DNA of 64,000 bases from a bacterium (GTDB lineage: Bacteria > CSSED10-310 > JAFGSJ01), in the NCBI GenBank assembly GCA_016934675.1, contig JAFGSJ010000065.1, positions 1 to 64,000 of the forward strand, read 5' to 3'. Both the position numbers and the translations under genes were made by a program. This document shows, one piece after another, positions 44,404 to 54,389 of the stretch; within the stretch, counting starts at the first letter, position 1, and every line of letters starts with the position of its first letter. The notes beneath the pieces were generated by a model that ran no database searches, was not told the DNA's origin, and saw only the letters and a list, made by a program, of their open reading frames with translations.

Positions 44404-46470
44404 ATGACTGAAGACAACAGTAAATTTACCATACTCATATCAGATGACAGTCCGACAATCCTCGATATGCTTCATTTCATGCTCTCTGAAACGGGTTATA
44501 ATGTGATTACGGCCCAGGATGGGCTCGAAGCCATTGAAAAAACCTACGATCATGCCCCGGATTTGATCCTGCTTGACATTCATATGCCCAAAATGAATGG
44601 TTATCAGGTCTGCCGGCTCCTCAAGGAAGACGCAAACACCAAGCAAATCCCCATTATCATTCTCACCTCCCAGATCGAAAAGAGCCATCGTTTCTGGGGG
44701 ATAGAGACCGGGGCCGATTCGTATTTGACCAAAGATTTCGAGCCTGAGCAGCTCTTTGCCGAGATCGATAAATATCTAGCCACGGCTGGACCCAAGGTCC
44801 GACAGGTCCAGGCCGAACCGAAACGGGTCATCTCTCAATCGATTGTTCTCGAGCAAGTCAACAATTTACTCGACCGCAAGCTGTTTCAATCAACAATTGT
44901 CAATGAGATCAGGCGTATCAGTCAATCACGGATCGATTTGGATGAGACTATAAGCTGTCTGCTCGAGATGCTCGATTCCATCTGTGATTTTTCCGGGGCA
45001 GCCATTATCATGCAAGACGATCCGCTTCTCTTTGTGGGTTATGTTCCCGAGAATGCTGAAGCCGGCTTTATCGAGGAGCTTAAAATGAGGACTTTCAGCC
45101 AGGTCCCGGAAGCACTGACCCAGAGTGATAATCCTGCGATCCAAATCATTAACATTTCTCCCGAGTCTGAAGCCCTCAGGCGCCAATCAGGAAAAGGACC
45201 AGCAACAATCAACGCCTTTCAGTTTCTGCCCATGACCATGAAAGGTGAATTTTTCGGCGGTGTCGCTTTGGCCAGTCATCTCGAAAACCCCTGGCAGGCC
45301 GAGACCCTGCTCATCCTCAATACTTTCGCCAAAGAAGCGGTCCTTGTTCTCAATCAGGCTCTCCTGACCAAAAACCTAAAGAAATCGCATCTGGAAATCC
45401 AGGCCTCGAATGAACATCTTAAGGAAATGAACGTGAAACTTGAAGAAGCGATCCACGAGTTAAAGACAACCCAGACCCAGCTCATCCAATCCGAAAAGAT
45501 GGCCGGGCTTGGCCAACTCGTTGCGGGCGTTGCCCATGAGATCAACACCCCTGCCGGAGCCATAAACGCCGCTATCGACAATATCATGACCTATGTCAAC
45601 GATATCAGCGAGTTTCAGAAAATGCTGCTTGGCGTCGGATTGACTCCCGAGGACCAGCAGGTTTTCTTCGATGCCCTCCAGAAATCTATCATCAGCCATC
45701 TTCAAGGCCTGAGATTGAGTACTGTTGAACGCCGCCAGAAAATGAAGGAGATCGAAGGACATTTGATTTCCCTGGGTAGCCTGGACCCGGAAACAGCCAA
45801 GAGTCTGTCTCGGGAATATGCGAGTATGCATATTGACGAATATATCCCGCCCTTGATGCACATCGTTAAAAAAATGAACAAACCCGAGATAATCGATGCT
45901 CTCAAGAACTTCAGTAATCTGGCCCAATCGGTCCGTGATATCAAAATATCGATTGATGCAATCACACGCCTGGTAAAAGCGTTGAAAACCTATTCTCATC
46001 TCGATCAAGCCCAGATTGCCCGCGTTGATATCCATGAAGGCATCGAGACGACCCTGACGATCATGCATAATCAGTTGAAATATGGTATCGAGGTCATCAA
46101 AAATTATTCGGAACTGCCCCAGATAAACTGTTATGTCAATGAACTCAATCAGGTTTGGACCAATATCATCCATAACGCGATCCAGGCCATGGGCGGACGA
46201 GGTGAATTGATCATTGATACCTATCTGAAAGATGGCGATGTAGCAGTCAAGATTTCTGACAATGGTCCCGGCATTCCTCCGGAAATCCAAGCCAAGATTT
46301 TCGAGCCCTTTTTTACGACCAAAAAGGCTGGTGAGGGAACCGGCATGGGGCTTAGCCTGGTCACTCAAATCATCGAAAAACATCAGGGTAAAATTTCGGT
46401 CAGTTCCGCTCCAGGCAAAACAGCTTTCGAGATTATCCTGCCCATTGACAAGGTCACAATCGATGCCTAA
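44404..46470 (+). CDS. Receiver-GAF-histidine kinase
   Basis: A 688-residue cytoplasmic kinase with no membrane segment. Receiver at about 8-125 ([12 protein letters not shown], phospho-Asp in [15 protein letters not shown]). A GAF-like region at about 180-320 and a coiled coil ([20 protein letters not shown], about 330-365) follow. The kinase core has [14 protein letters not shown] with the phospho-His near 380, an unusually long helical insert, [22 protein letters not shown] and GTGMGLSLV. The receiver at the N-terminus could accept phosphate from CheA and set the kinase activity; that is inference. It lies 126 bp behind cheA on the same strand. Confidence 0.9.
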   Translation: MTEDNSKFTILISDDSPTILDMLHFMLSETGYNVITAQDGLEAIEKTYDHAPDLILLDIHMPKMNGYQVCRLLKEDANTKQIPIIILTSQIEKSHRFWGIETGADSYLTKDFEPEQLFAEIDKYLATAGPKVRQVQAEPKRVISQSIVLEQVNNLLDRKLFQSTIVNEIRRISQSRIDLDETISCLLEMLDSICDFSGAAIIMQDDPLLFVGYVPENAEAGFIEELKMRTFSQVPEALTQSDNPAIQIINISPESEALRRQSGKGPATINAFQFLPMTMKGEFFGGVALASHLENPWQAETLLILNTFAKEAVLVLNQALLTKNLKKSHLEIQASNEHLKEMNVKLEEAIHELKTTQTQLIQSEKMAGLGQLVAGVAHEINTPAGAINAAIDNIMTYVNDISEFQKMLLGVGLTPEDQQVFFDALQKSIISHLQGLRLSTVERRQKMKEIEGHLISLGSLDPETAKSLSREYASMHIDEYIPPLMHIVKKMNKPEIIDALKNFSNLAQSVRDIKISIDAITRLVKALKTYSHLDQAQIARVDIHEGIETTLTIMHNQLKYGIEVIKNYSELPQINCYVNELNQVWTNIIHNAIQAMGGRGELIIDTYLKDGDVAVKISDNGPGIPPEIQAKIFEPFFTTKKAGEGTGMGLSLVTQIIEKHQGKISVSSAPGKTAFEIILPIDKVTIDA

Positions 46471-46535
46471 GAATTCGATTGACGGAGAGTGACCATTCAG
46501 AAATAAAATTTGACAGGATAACAGAAGGAGTCATC

Positions 46536-48146
46536 ATGTCAAAAAAAGGCTTCATAATCTGTATCGATGATGAACAAGCTGTATTAAATCAATTATCCGG
46601 GCAACTCGCCAAGAAATTTGGGAATTCGCATGAGATCGAGATCGCCGAAAGCGCTGAGGAAGCCATGGAATTGATTGATCAACTGATCAATCAGGAACAC
46701 GAACATGTCGAGTTAGTCATATGCGATCAGATCATGCCCGGTCTGAAGGGTGATCGTTGTCTCGAACAGCTCAATGCCAGATTTCCCGAGATCAAAAAAA
46801 TCCTCCTTACGGGCCAGGCCGGGCTTGAATCGGCTATTTATGCCATCAACAAAGCCAATCTCGACAAATATATCGAAAAGCCCTGGGAAATTGAAGACCT
46901 GTCCATGACGATCAAAACTCTGACTGAGCAATACACCCTCAAACGTCGACTCGATCTGTACAACAAAGAACTCGAAAAAAAGAATAAAAACCTCGAGACC
47001 CTGCACCAGATCGGGATCACACTCAATGCGATCCGTGATGCGGACCAGTTATATCCGGCTGTGATTGCAGCCTGCACTAAACTTACCGTCAACCAGGACC
47101 TGATCTATTTCCATCAGAGCGGTATTGACCGTAAACCGCCACTGGCCAGTCCCCAGATCGCTGCCGAACTCGTGTCTATCCTGTGGCAAGGCTATAGTCA
47201 CAACCTCGAAGACGCCTTGAAGGCAGGTATTCCGCTCACACTCGATCACCGTCAAGCAAACGAATACTTCAGTACGCCCCTTTCCGACCAGTTTCCAACC
47301 CTTAAATTCACCGTCTGGATCCCGGTCTCGACCAAGGAAAAATTCCTGGGGACTATCTGTTTATTTTTCAATGAAACGATTTCAACGGAGTTGACCTCGA
47401 CCCTTTCTATTCTTGCGAACCAATTCGCTACGACCTTATATAATCTCGAATTAACTGCAGATAAAATCAAGGGCGAACGCCTGGCCACCATCGGACAGAT
47501 GATCTCCTCGATCATACACGATTTCAAGAATCCGATGACCACGATCAAGGGTATGGTTGGCCTGATGGGCGACAGCGACTTTGCCCTCGAAGAACGAAAA
47601 ATGTACTCGAATATGGTCATCGAAGAAGTGGACCGGGTCGTGGGCATGGTCAACGAATTACTCGAATTTTCGCGGGGCGGTCGGGGAGAATTCCGAAAAA
47701 CCGATGTACTCCTTGGCGATGTCCTCGATAAAATTTGCACTGTCTACGAAAAGGAATTTGAAGGTAAAGGTATCACGATTGTTAAGCAATTTGACTATAA
47801 AGAGCAGATACAGATCGATGTCGAAAAAATGAAACGGGCCCTGTTCAATATCATCGATAATGCCCGTGACGCCATGGCTGACGGTGGCTCGATCACCGTT
47901 GCCTCAGCCAGAAAAGAAGATGCGGTCGAATTGACCATCGCCGATACCGGACCCGGCATGCCCCCGGAAATCAGGGATAGTATCTTCGAACCCTTCGTTT
48001 CTCATGGCAAAATACATGGCACCGGTCTGGGGATGGCTATCACTAAAAAGATCATCGATGATCATAAAGGACACATTGCACTGGTTAGCGAGCCCGGTCA
48101 GGGCACTATCTTCACCATTCGACTGCCCCTGGCCCCAACCTTCTGA
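46536..48146 (+). CDS. Second receiver-GAF-histidine kinase
   Basis: A 536-residue cytoplasmic kinase parallel in layout to its upstream neighbour but not a close copy. Receiver at about 5-130 (CIDDEQAVLNQL, ICDQIMPGLKGDRC, TGQAG, EKPWEI), GAF-like domain about 165-320, then HisKA with SSIIHDFKNPMTTIKG and ATPase motifs NIIDNARDAMAD, DTGPGMPPEI and GTGLGMAITKKI. AAGGAG lies before the ATG at 46536, 65 bp after the previous gene. It is the last gene of the plus-strand block, converging on the lipoprotein gene. No separate DNA-binding response regulator follows. Confidence 0.9.
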   Translation: MSKKGFIICIDDEQAVLNQLSGQLAKKFGNSHEIEIAESAEEAMELIDQLINQEHEHVELVICDQIMPGLKGDRCLEQLNARFPEIKKILLTGQAGLESAIYAINKANLDKYIEKPWEIEDLSMTIKTLTEQYTLKRRLDLYNKELEKKNKNLETLHQIGITLNAIRDADQLYPAVIAACTKLTVNQDLIYFHQSGIDRKPPLASPQIAAELVSILWQGYSHNLEDALKAGIPLTLDHRQANEYFSTPLSDQFPTLKFTVWIPVSTKEKFLGTICLFFNETISTELTSTLSILANQFATTLYNLELTADKIKGERLATIGQMISSIIHDFKNPMTTIKGMVGLMGDSDFALEERKMYSNMVIEEVDRVVGMVNELLEFSRGGRGEFRKTDVLLGDVLDKICTVYEKEFEGKGITIVKQFDYKEQIQIDVEKMKRALFNIIDNARDAMADGGSITVASARKEDAVELTIADTGPGMPPEIRDSIFEPFVSHGKIHGTGLGMAITKKIIDDHKGHIALVSEPGQGTIFTIRLPLAPTF

Positions 48147-48174
48147 ACGGGTCTAAAAAAAAGCAATCAAACTG

Positions 48175-49173
48175 TTATTCTGGGAAATAGACCGGTTCGG
48201 CACTGGTATCGGTAAGCGGGACTGACAGAGCTGTCCCGGATTCCATCCAATCAACCAGGGCTTTCAAGCCTGCCTGATGAGCAGCGGTGATGTCCTCGAT
48301 CGTAAAAGTGCCCTGATAAGGTGCGGGAGGCACATGTATAAAACCGCCCACAATCTCATTCTCCGTTTGATACGTTGTGTAATACATGATATGGTAAAAA
48401 ATATAATTACACAGATAAGTCCCGGCATTATTCGAAATCACGGCGGGATAACCGGCCTGTTCCATGGCTGTCTTCATTTCATTGACCGGCAAACCTGTCG
48501 GTAAGGTATCCGGTCCGTCCGGGTATATTGGATCATTGGACCGTTTGACCCCGTTGTTATCAGTCCCGAATTGTTTGTTTTTAGCCACAGTTTCGAGAGC
48601 CATAGCATCAGCATAGGCCATACCTGTTCCGATCAGCACGGTCGGTTTAAGGAGGTAAATCGCTGCTTCGAGCAGGCTCCAAGACACATCCCACAGGACA
48701 GGCAACTCGATGACTCTGATATCGAGACCTTCATAGAGGGTCTGGTTAAGGGGCCAGAGAGCTTCAATCGAAGGATTGGTCTCATAATTGCCAAAAGGGC
48801 CAAATCCGCTCATTAATACCACCGGTGGAATATCGATTGCCAATTCCTTGGTCGCACTGTCATGACCATCGCTGGCCTTGACGGTAAACTGGTAATAACC
48901 GTGATCAGTCGGCTGGCCGTGGAGGACACCATTTGTTTCCAATTGGAGACCAGGGGGCAGAGTGCCGGTTTGGATAGACCAGGTGACAGTTCCATCAGCA
49001 TCGCGAACTTCGAGCGTGACAGTATAACTCATCAAAACTCTCCCGCCGGGCAGTTCACTGGTGAAAATCCAGATGGTCGAATCGTCGTCGTCATCAGGGC
49101 AGGACACCAGTAAGAAAGCCAGAACACAAACCGACACGAGAACAGACATTTTTATCCACAGGTCCCTCTGCAT
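48175..49173 (-). CDS. Lipoprotein with Ig-like domain and pyroglutamyl-peptidase (C15) domain
   Basis: A 332-residue lipoprotein. A signal peptide ends in a lipobox (FLLVSC), followed by an Asp-rich run. Residues about 30-115 are an Ig-like domain (LPPGLQLETNGVLHGQPTD is typical). Residues about 118-315 resemble pyroglutamyl peptidase I: SGFGPFGNYETNPS, the catalytic Cys in NNAGTYLCNY and His in GGFIHVPPAP. C15 enzymes are normally small cytoplasmic proteins removing N-terminal pyroglutamate, so an exported lipid-anchored version is unusual. The ATG at 49173 has AAGGAG. It starts 13 bp after the GGDEF/EAL gene and is probably its co-transcribed partner. Confidence 0.85.
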   Translation of the reverse strand: MQRDLWIKMSVLVSVCVLAFLLVSCPDDDDDSTIWIFTSELPGGRVLMSYTVTLEVRDADGTVTWSIQTGTLPPGLQLETNGVLHGQPTDHGYYQFTVKASDGHDSATKELAIDIPPVVLMSGFGPFGNYETNPSIEALWPLNQTLYEGLDIRVIELPVLWDVSWSLLEAAIYLLKPTVLIGTGMAYADAMALETVAKNKQFGTDNNGVKRSNDPIYPDGPDTLPTGLPVNEMKTAMEQAGYPAVISNNAGTYLCNYIFYHIMYYTTYQTENEIVGGFIHVPPAPYQGTFTIEDITAAHQAGLKALVDWMESGTALSVPLTDTSAEPVYFPE

Positions 49174-49186
49174 AATTTTCTCCTTA

Positions 49187-52100
49187 TCAAGTATCCGAAT
49201 CAAACCAGGAAACATCCTGGGTCATCATGTCTTCAGCTTGCTGAGTGGTCAAGGGTGTTGAGAAATAGAAACCTTGCGCATAGTCACAATTCAACTCACG
49301 TAACAGCATGAGTTGTTGTTTGGTTTCGACCCCTTCAGCAATAACATCCATGTTCAGATTATGGGCCAGGGTGATGATCGTATGAACGATAGCGATCTCG
49401 TCCTCGTTTTCAGCCATTTTTTTAATAAAGGAGCGATCGATTTTCAAGGCATCCAGTGGAAAATAGTGAAGATAACTCAGTGAAGAGTAACCTTTTCCGA
49501 AATCATCTATATACAACCTGAACCCAAGGTTCTTCATTTTAAGCAGGATGTCTGTGGCATGCTCCAGATTCTCCATGATCGCACTTTCGGTTATCTCGAG
49601 CCTGATATTATCAGGTTCGAGTGTACTGCTCTGCAGAATACTTTCGATAAAATTCAGGAAGCTGGTTTCGTTGAACTGTTTACCCGAAAGGTTGACGCTG
49701 ATCGAAATATCCTTGTCCTTGAAGCCATTGGACTGCCATGATTGTAACTGGGTACAGGCTTCGTTGAGAACCCAGCGATCGATGGCCAGGATCATGCCCG
49801 AATCCTCGGCTGTGTTAATGAACTCGACGGGCAGCACAATCCCTTTCTTGGGGTGATACCAGCGAACCAGTGATTCGAAACCGGCTAGTTTTCCGGCTTC
49901 GAGATTCACGATCGGTTGATAATACAGCAGAAATTCGCCACGATCGATTGCCCGCCTGAGGTCTGTTTCGAGCTCGAGCAAGGCTTGGGCCTTTTCATGC
50001 ATCTGGGCATCGAAAATGACAGCCCGACCCCTCCCGGCAGCTTTAGCCCGATACATGGCCGTGTCCACATCTCGCAAATACAGTTCAGGTCGATCATACT
50101 GCACATTCGAGAAAGTGATCCCGATACTCCCTGAAGTGAAAACCTCGTGTTGCTCGATTCTAAAGGGTTGAGCAATAGCTGATTGGATGCGGTCGATCAA
50201 GCGGCTGACCTGGTTGGTATGCTTGACATCTTCGAGCAGGATGGCAAATTCATCACCGCCCAAACGGGCCAATGTATCGCCCGGCCTCAGGAATGAATGC
50301 AGTTTTTCGGCGATAACATGTAACAGCTTATCCCCGACAAAGTGCCCCAGGCTGTCATTGACCATGTTAAAGCGGTCCAGATCAATCATAACCACCGCGA
50401 ACTTGAATTTGGGATCACGACGGGCCAGATCGATCGAATGTCCGAGACGATCAACGAAGAGAGCACGATTCGGTAAAGCAGTCAAAACATCGTGGAAGGC
50501 GTCGTGCAACAATTGTTCTTCAGCTCGCTTGCGGTCCGTGATATCGATGTTCGATCCGGCGATACGGGTCGCATTGCCTTCTCGGTCCCTGACCGCCATG
50601 CCACGGCCCAGGACCCAACGATATGACTTATCCTTATGCTGCATCCTGTGTTCGTTCTCAAAGTGGGGCGTGATCCCTTGCAAATGAACTTGTATATCGG
50701 TTTTCAGCTTTGGCAGATCATCCGGATGGACCCGGTCCAGCCATTGATCGGGAAACATGGTTATCTCGTCCGGCTCATAACCGAGCATGCTTTTCCAGCG
50801 CGGTGAATAATAAACGACATTTGTTTTCAGGTTCCAGTCCCACAAACCGTCATTAGCCCCGAGTGCGGCTAGAGCATAGCGTTCCTCACTCTCCCTCAGG
50901 GCCTCTTCCGATTTTCCCCGCTCGGCAGCTTCGAAAGCCAAGGAGATGAGATCGGCCAGCGAAGCGGAATACTGCTGTTCATCCGTATCCCAATGCCGCA
51001 TGAGCCCGGTATGCTCCTGGCATAAAATCCCGATCACTTTCCCTTTCAGCACGATGGCTGCATCAAGCATCGAACTCACCTGTAAATCTTCGAGATAGTT
51101 CTTGGCCATGCAGGCAGTCCGGGGATCATTCATAACATCATGGGCCACAATCGCCCTCTCTTTGTAGAGCGCATCGAAATACTCCGGAAAATCAGCAACC
51201 TTCAGGACCTGACCGGACGAGTGCTCCTCTTTGCCACGTTCATAGACATCCTGGGCGTAGATTTGCTGGTCATTATCGGTAAAAACCCAAATTCCGACCC
51301 GCTCGACATCATTGACCTCAGAGGCAGTCCGCGTTATTTCCGACAGGACTTCAGGAATATCGCCCGTGGTTAAAAATCCACTCCGGGTCAGATAGAGCAG
51401 GCTTTCATTCTGACGTTTAATCCTTTGTTCACGCTTGTGATTTTCTTCTTCCTGTCTCTTTCGTTCGGAAATGTCACGGGCAATGCCCTGAAAACGACCG
51501 TCCTGCATCCCCTTGGCACTGATCTCAACCGAGATATAATGCCCATCACGATGGACCAAGGTCCGCTCGATAATGACCGTTTCCTCCGTGGTGAGTGTCT
51601 GAGCAATCAAGGGTTTGAGCTTGAGTTCTTCGTGCGGGATCAGGTCCGCAAAAGGCTTTTCGAGTAATTCTTTGCGTGAGTAGTCCAGCATTGTACAGGC
51701 CACGGTGTTAACATCCTGAATGACGGCTTGATGGTCAAGTATGAAAATAGCATCTGAGGCTTGCTCGACCAGGCTACGGTAACGTTCCTCACTCACACGC
51801 AGGGCCTCGAGTGCCAGCTTCTGCATGGTTATATCACGAGCAACAGCCAGGCAAAAAGAAATGATGCCCTTAGCCGTACGTAAGGGCACAGCCCGGACAT
51901 CCAACCAGCGTAACGATCCCTGTTGCCCGATCAGTTCACATTCCAGGTCACGTGCTTTGCCTTCAAAAACGCGATTCAACAATCGCTTGAACTGCCGCTT
52001 TATCTTTGGACTAAAAAAAGACTGTAAGGACCGGCCGATGATTTCAGACGAATTATCTATCTCCAGGGTTTTTAAACCCGCGGTATTGATCTCCTGGATT

Positions 52101-53818
52101 TTCCCTTCTTGATCGAGCAATAGGACGCATTCCGGTTCGGTATCAAATATGGTCCTCAACCTGCTCTCACTCTCAGATAGGGCATCCTCGACCACTTTTT
52201 TCTCGGTAATATCCTGAATTTGGAAAATGATCCCAACCGGTTTGCCGGCTTTGTCCCGAAACAGAGTATTCTGTAAATACGCTGGAAAAGTCTGCCCATC
52301 CTTTTTATTATGGACCAGTTCCCCGCTGAACGATCCTTTTTCCTTGACCTGTTTCATGGCCTGGATCAGCAACTCCTGACTATTCTGATTCTGAAACAGA
52401 TAAATATTGCTGCCGATAATGTCCTCAGCAGAATAACCATGCATGACCGTAAAAGTCCTGTTAGTATAAAGCAGTTGACCATCGAGGTCCGTCATGGCCA
52501 TGCCTATCGCACTCTGTTCAACTGTCTGGGACAGTAATCCTAAACGCTGTTCGATCCGCTTGCGGTCCGTGATATCGCGATCGATACAATGATAGCCGAT
52601 AATGCGGCCTGACGCATCTTTGGTCCCGACTTTATGTGATTGAATCCACCGCCAGTCACCGGATTTACTCTTAAGTCGATATTCGAACTCATAGGACGGC
52701 ACACCGTTTGTATACTTCGCAAAAAACGCCTCGATGATTTTTAGATCATCAGGCTGGGTAATCTCACGCCATAGAAAGGGATTTTTATCGAGTTCCTGGG
52801 TCGAATAACCCGTGATCCGGGAATATGTTTCGTTCAGGACGGTGATCGCACCATCCAGAGATTGAGTATAGATCATATCATCGACATTCTTGATGAAGAA
52901 TTTGTACTGTTCCGCAGAAAGCAAGGCATTCATCCGCACGCCGATATCAATCACCGTTATGATATCCGCCGGATGACCCTCAAAATCCACCACCATGGAA
53001 AAGAGTTCGATCCATTTTTCTTCACCCGATTTGGTTATAATCTTACTGGTATAGCGAGGAATAGCGTGCGGATCACCACTCATTTTTTTGTGTAATTGTT
53101 CCAAGGCAAACGCACGATGATCCGGATGGATCAATTTAAGGAACTCCTCAGGCGACCAACTTTGAAATTCAGAGAGGGAATAACCTGAAGCATGACAGAC
53201 ATACTGGTTGGCATATCTAATCCTACCATGCTGGATCATGATGAGACCGACAAGGCTCTGTTCATCCAAAAATCGTTGCTGAGAATGACAATTGATCAAA
53301 TTTTTAAGTGCGTTTTTGTCAGCTGCCAGGTCTACCAGCAGTTGGACCAGCTCCTCGAGAAAGGCTGTGATCTGCTCTGTCGGAAGTGCTTCAATACTAT
53401 CAATGGCTTCGTTATGTGCAATAAGAATATTTCTATCAGGATGCTGTTTTGAAACGAACCAGACATGATGACTGTAACCTGTCCGGTCCACTAATTCTTT
53501 GTAGAATGATTCGTATTGGTCCTTGTGATCGTACTGAAACAAACCGGTAGGCATAGGCACGCTGTCAAATTGAATCAGGGCCCCTTCAGGGAAACCAATC
53601 TGATACAAGTCCGTTATCGTGCCCTCGGCCGGTTTTCCTGTGCAAAAAGCACAAGCAGAAACGGCCAATTCCGAGGAAATTGCCTGAAGAAAATCAACCA
53701 TAGCCTGGTTGAGGTGAATACCGCATTGCCTGAGGGTGGAATTGTGTCGATACAGTGCGATCAGTATTGTTTGAAGATGAAGGTTTTCGTTACCTGCATG
53801 ATTCAAATCTGACATCAT
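49187..53818 (-). CDS. Multi-PAS, GAF, GGDEF and EAL cyclic-di-GMP protein
   Basis: A 1543-residue cytoplasmic protein without clear membrane segments. An N-terminal domain of about 170 residues is unrecognised. About six PAS domains follow, with a GAF domain (about 830-1000) between the fifth and sixth. The GGDEF domain has RLGGDEF with an upstream RPGD inhibitory site, so cyclase activity and product feedback are plausible. The EAL domain has ESLVRW, NLSGKQF, LEITESAIM, DDFGKGYSSL, KIDRSF and AEGVET, so the phosphodiesterase residues are largely kept. Net activity cannot be told from sequence. The ATG at 53818 is the family-neutral choice; an in-frame TTG lies five codons upstream. Confidence 0.9.
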   Translation of the reverse strand: MMSDLNHAGNENLHLQTILIALYRHNSTLRQCGIHLNQAMVDFLQAISSELAVSACAFCTGKPAEGTITDLYQIGFPEGALIQFDSVPMPTGLFQYDHKDQYESFYKELVDRTGYSHHVWFVSKQHPDRNILIAHNEAIDSIEALPTEQITAFLEELVQLLVDLAADKNALKNLINCHSQQRFLDEQSLVGLIMIQHGRIRYANQYVCHASGYSLSEFQSWSPEEFLKLIHPDHRAFALEQLHKKMSGDPHAIPRYTSKIITKSGEEKWIELFSMVVDFEGHPADIITVIDIGVRMNALLSAEQYKFFIKNVDDMIYTQSLDGAITVLNETYSRITGYSTQELDKNPFLWREITQPDDLKIIEAFFAKYTNGVPSYEFEYRLKSKSGDWRWIQSHKVGTKDASGRIIGYHCIDRDITDRKRIEQRLGLLSQTVEQSAIGMAMTDLDGQLLYTNRTFTVMHGYSAEDIIGSNIYLFQNQNSQELLIQAMKQVKEKGSFSGELVHNKKDGQTFPAYLQNTLFRDKAGKPVGIIFQIQDITEKKVVEDALSESESRLRTIFDTEPECVLLLDQEGKIQEINTAGLKTLEIDNSSEIIGRSLQSFFSPKIKRQFKRLLNRVFEGKARDLECELIGQQGSLRWLDVRAVPLRTAKGIISFCLAVARDITMQKLALEALRVSEERYRSLVEQASDAIFILDHQAVIQDVNTVACTMLDYSRKELLEKPFADLIPHEELKLKPLIAQTLTTEETVIIERTLVHRDGHYISVEISAKGMQDGRFQGIARDISERKRQEEENHKREQRIKRQNESLLYLTRSGFLTTGDIPEVLSEITRTASEVNDVERVGIWVFTDNDQQIYAQDVYERGKEEHSSGQVLKVADFPEYFDALYKERAIVAHDVMNDPRTACMAKNYLEDLQVSSMLDAAIVLKGKVIGILCQEHTGLMRHWDTDEQQYSASLADLISLAFEAAERGKSEEALRESEERYALAALGANDGLWDWNLKTNVVYYSPRWKSMLGYEPDEITMFPDQWLDRVHPDDLPKLKTDIQVHLQGITPHFENEHRMQHKDKSYRWVLGRGMAVRDREGNATRIAGSNIDITDRKRAEEQLLHDAFHDVLTALPNRALFVDRLGHSIDLARRDPKFKFAVVMIDLDRFNMVNDSLGHFVGDKLLHVIAEKLHSFLRPGDTLARLGGDEFAILLEDVKHTNQVSRLIDRIQSAIAQPFRIEQHEVFTSGSIGITFSNVQYDRPELYLRDVDTAMYRAKAAGRGRAVIFDAQMHEKAQALLELETDLRRAIDRGEFLLYYQPIVNLEAGKLAGFESLVRWYHPKKGIVLPVEFINTAEDSGMILAIDRWVLNEACTQLQSWQSNGFKDKDISISVNLSGKQFNETSFLNFIESILQSSTLEPDNIRLEITESAIMENLEHATDILLKMKNLGFRLYIDDFGKGYSSLSYLHYFPLDALKIDRSFIKKMAENEDEIAIVHTIITLAHNLNMDVIAEGVETKQQLMLLRELNCDYAQGFYFSTPLTTQQAEDMMTQDVSWFDSDT

Positions 53819-53887
53819 CCGGTCCGGCCCCAACCCCGATTGTGCAGTTCAACCTCTTGGACAAAAAACCATAGGACTAAGTGGAGC

Positions 53888-54055
53888 TTAAAGAAAGACG
53901 ATTTTGTCCAATTTCATCAAAACCTGACAAATAGTGCAAGTAAAATATTCATTTTCCCCTCCTTGGCCCTCATTCCAACCCAGAGTAAATTGAGTTAAAC
54001 AGGAATTTTCCCAGAGCATGTATTTAAGATGACTCGATTTGGCCGACCTGTCCAT
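53888..54055 (-). CDS. Small 55-residue protein, translationally coupled
   Basis: An open frame of 56 codons starting MDRSAKSSHLKYMLWENS and containing CTIC plus one further Cys, which could form a small metal site; no family recognised. It is supported by an optimal ribosome site (AAGGAG, seven bases before the ATG) and by a TGATG overlap with the stop of the 78-residue gene upstream, the usual sign of translational coupling. It lies between that gene and the GGDEF/EAL gene (69 bp downstream) on the same strand. It is short enough to be missed by gene finders. Confidence 0.6.
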   Translation of the reverse strand: MDRSAKSSHLKYMLWENSCLTQFTLGWNEGQGGENEYFTCTICQVLMKLDKIVFL

Positions 54056-54291
54056 CAATTATCTCCTTTATTCAATAGAGCTTGAATTTTCAGGACCGAG
54101 GCCATCATTTTGATAAAGCCCCCCTGTTTTTCCATGCTGTCGCACAGGAGAATCATTTCTTCGTTTGTCAGTTCGGCCTGCCGTGAGAAACCAAGTTCGG
54201 TAGAGAGAGCATCGATCAGAGCATCCGCTTTTTCGATGCCCATACATTGGGCCAGTTTGTTCACTATCTCGTCTTTTGAAAATGTCGTCAT
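54055..54291 (-). CDS. Small 78-residue helical protein of unknown function
   Basis: A hydrophilic, predicted all-helical protein (MTTFSKDEIVNKLAQCMG ... MEKQGGFIKMMASVLKIQ, in two parts). No family recognised, no signal peptide. An in-frame stop directly upstream fixes the ATG as the first possible start; its ribosome site is weak. It lies 98 bp behind the FIST gene and overlaps the 55-residue gene by one base. Its place between a FIST sensor and a GGDEF/EAL protein suggests a signalling adaptor, which is inference. Confidence 0.65.
   Translation of the reverse strand: MTTFSKDEIVNKLAQCMGIEKADALIDALSTELGFSRQAELTNEEMILLCDSMEKQGGFIKMMASVLKIQALLNKGDN
54063..54068 (-). promoter_or_regulatory. 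Ribosome binding site of the 55-residue gene
   Basis: AAGGAG inside the last codons of the 78-residue gene, seven bases from the overlapping ATG. It decides that the short frame is translated. Confidence 0.65.
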
Positions 54292-54389
54292 CAGTTAGTC
54301 AACCCATTCATCGTATCAAGACATTGGTCATTCTCTAAAATACTTATATAGAACGCTTATAAGAGAGATACTATATTTATTCTCACTTT

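Noticed and set aside
45460-46383. Minus-strand open frame of 307 codons
   Set aside because: Antisense to the receiver-GAF-kinase, no ribosome site, no domain.
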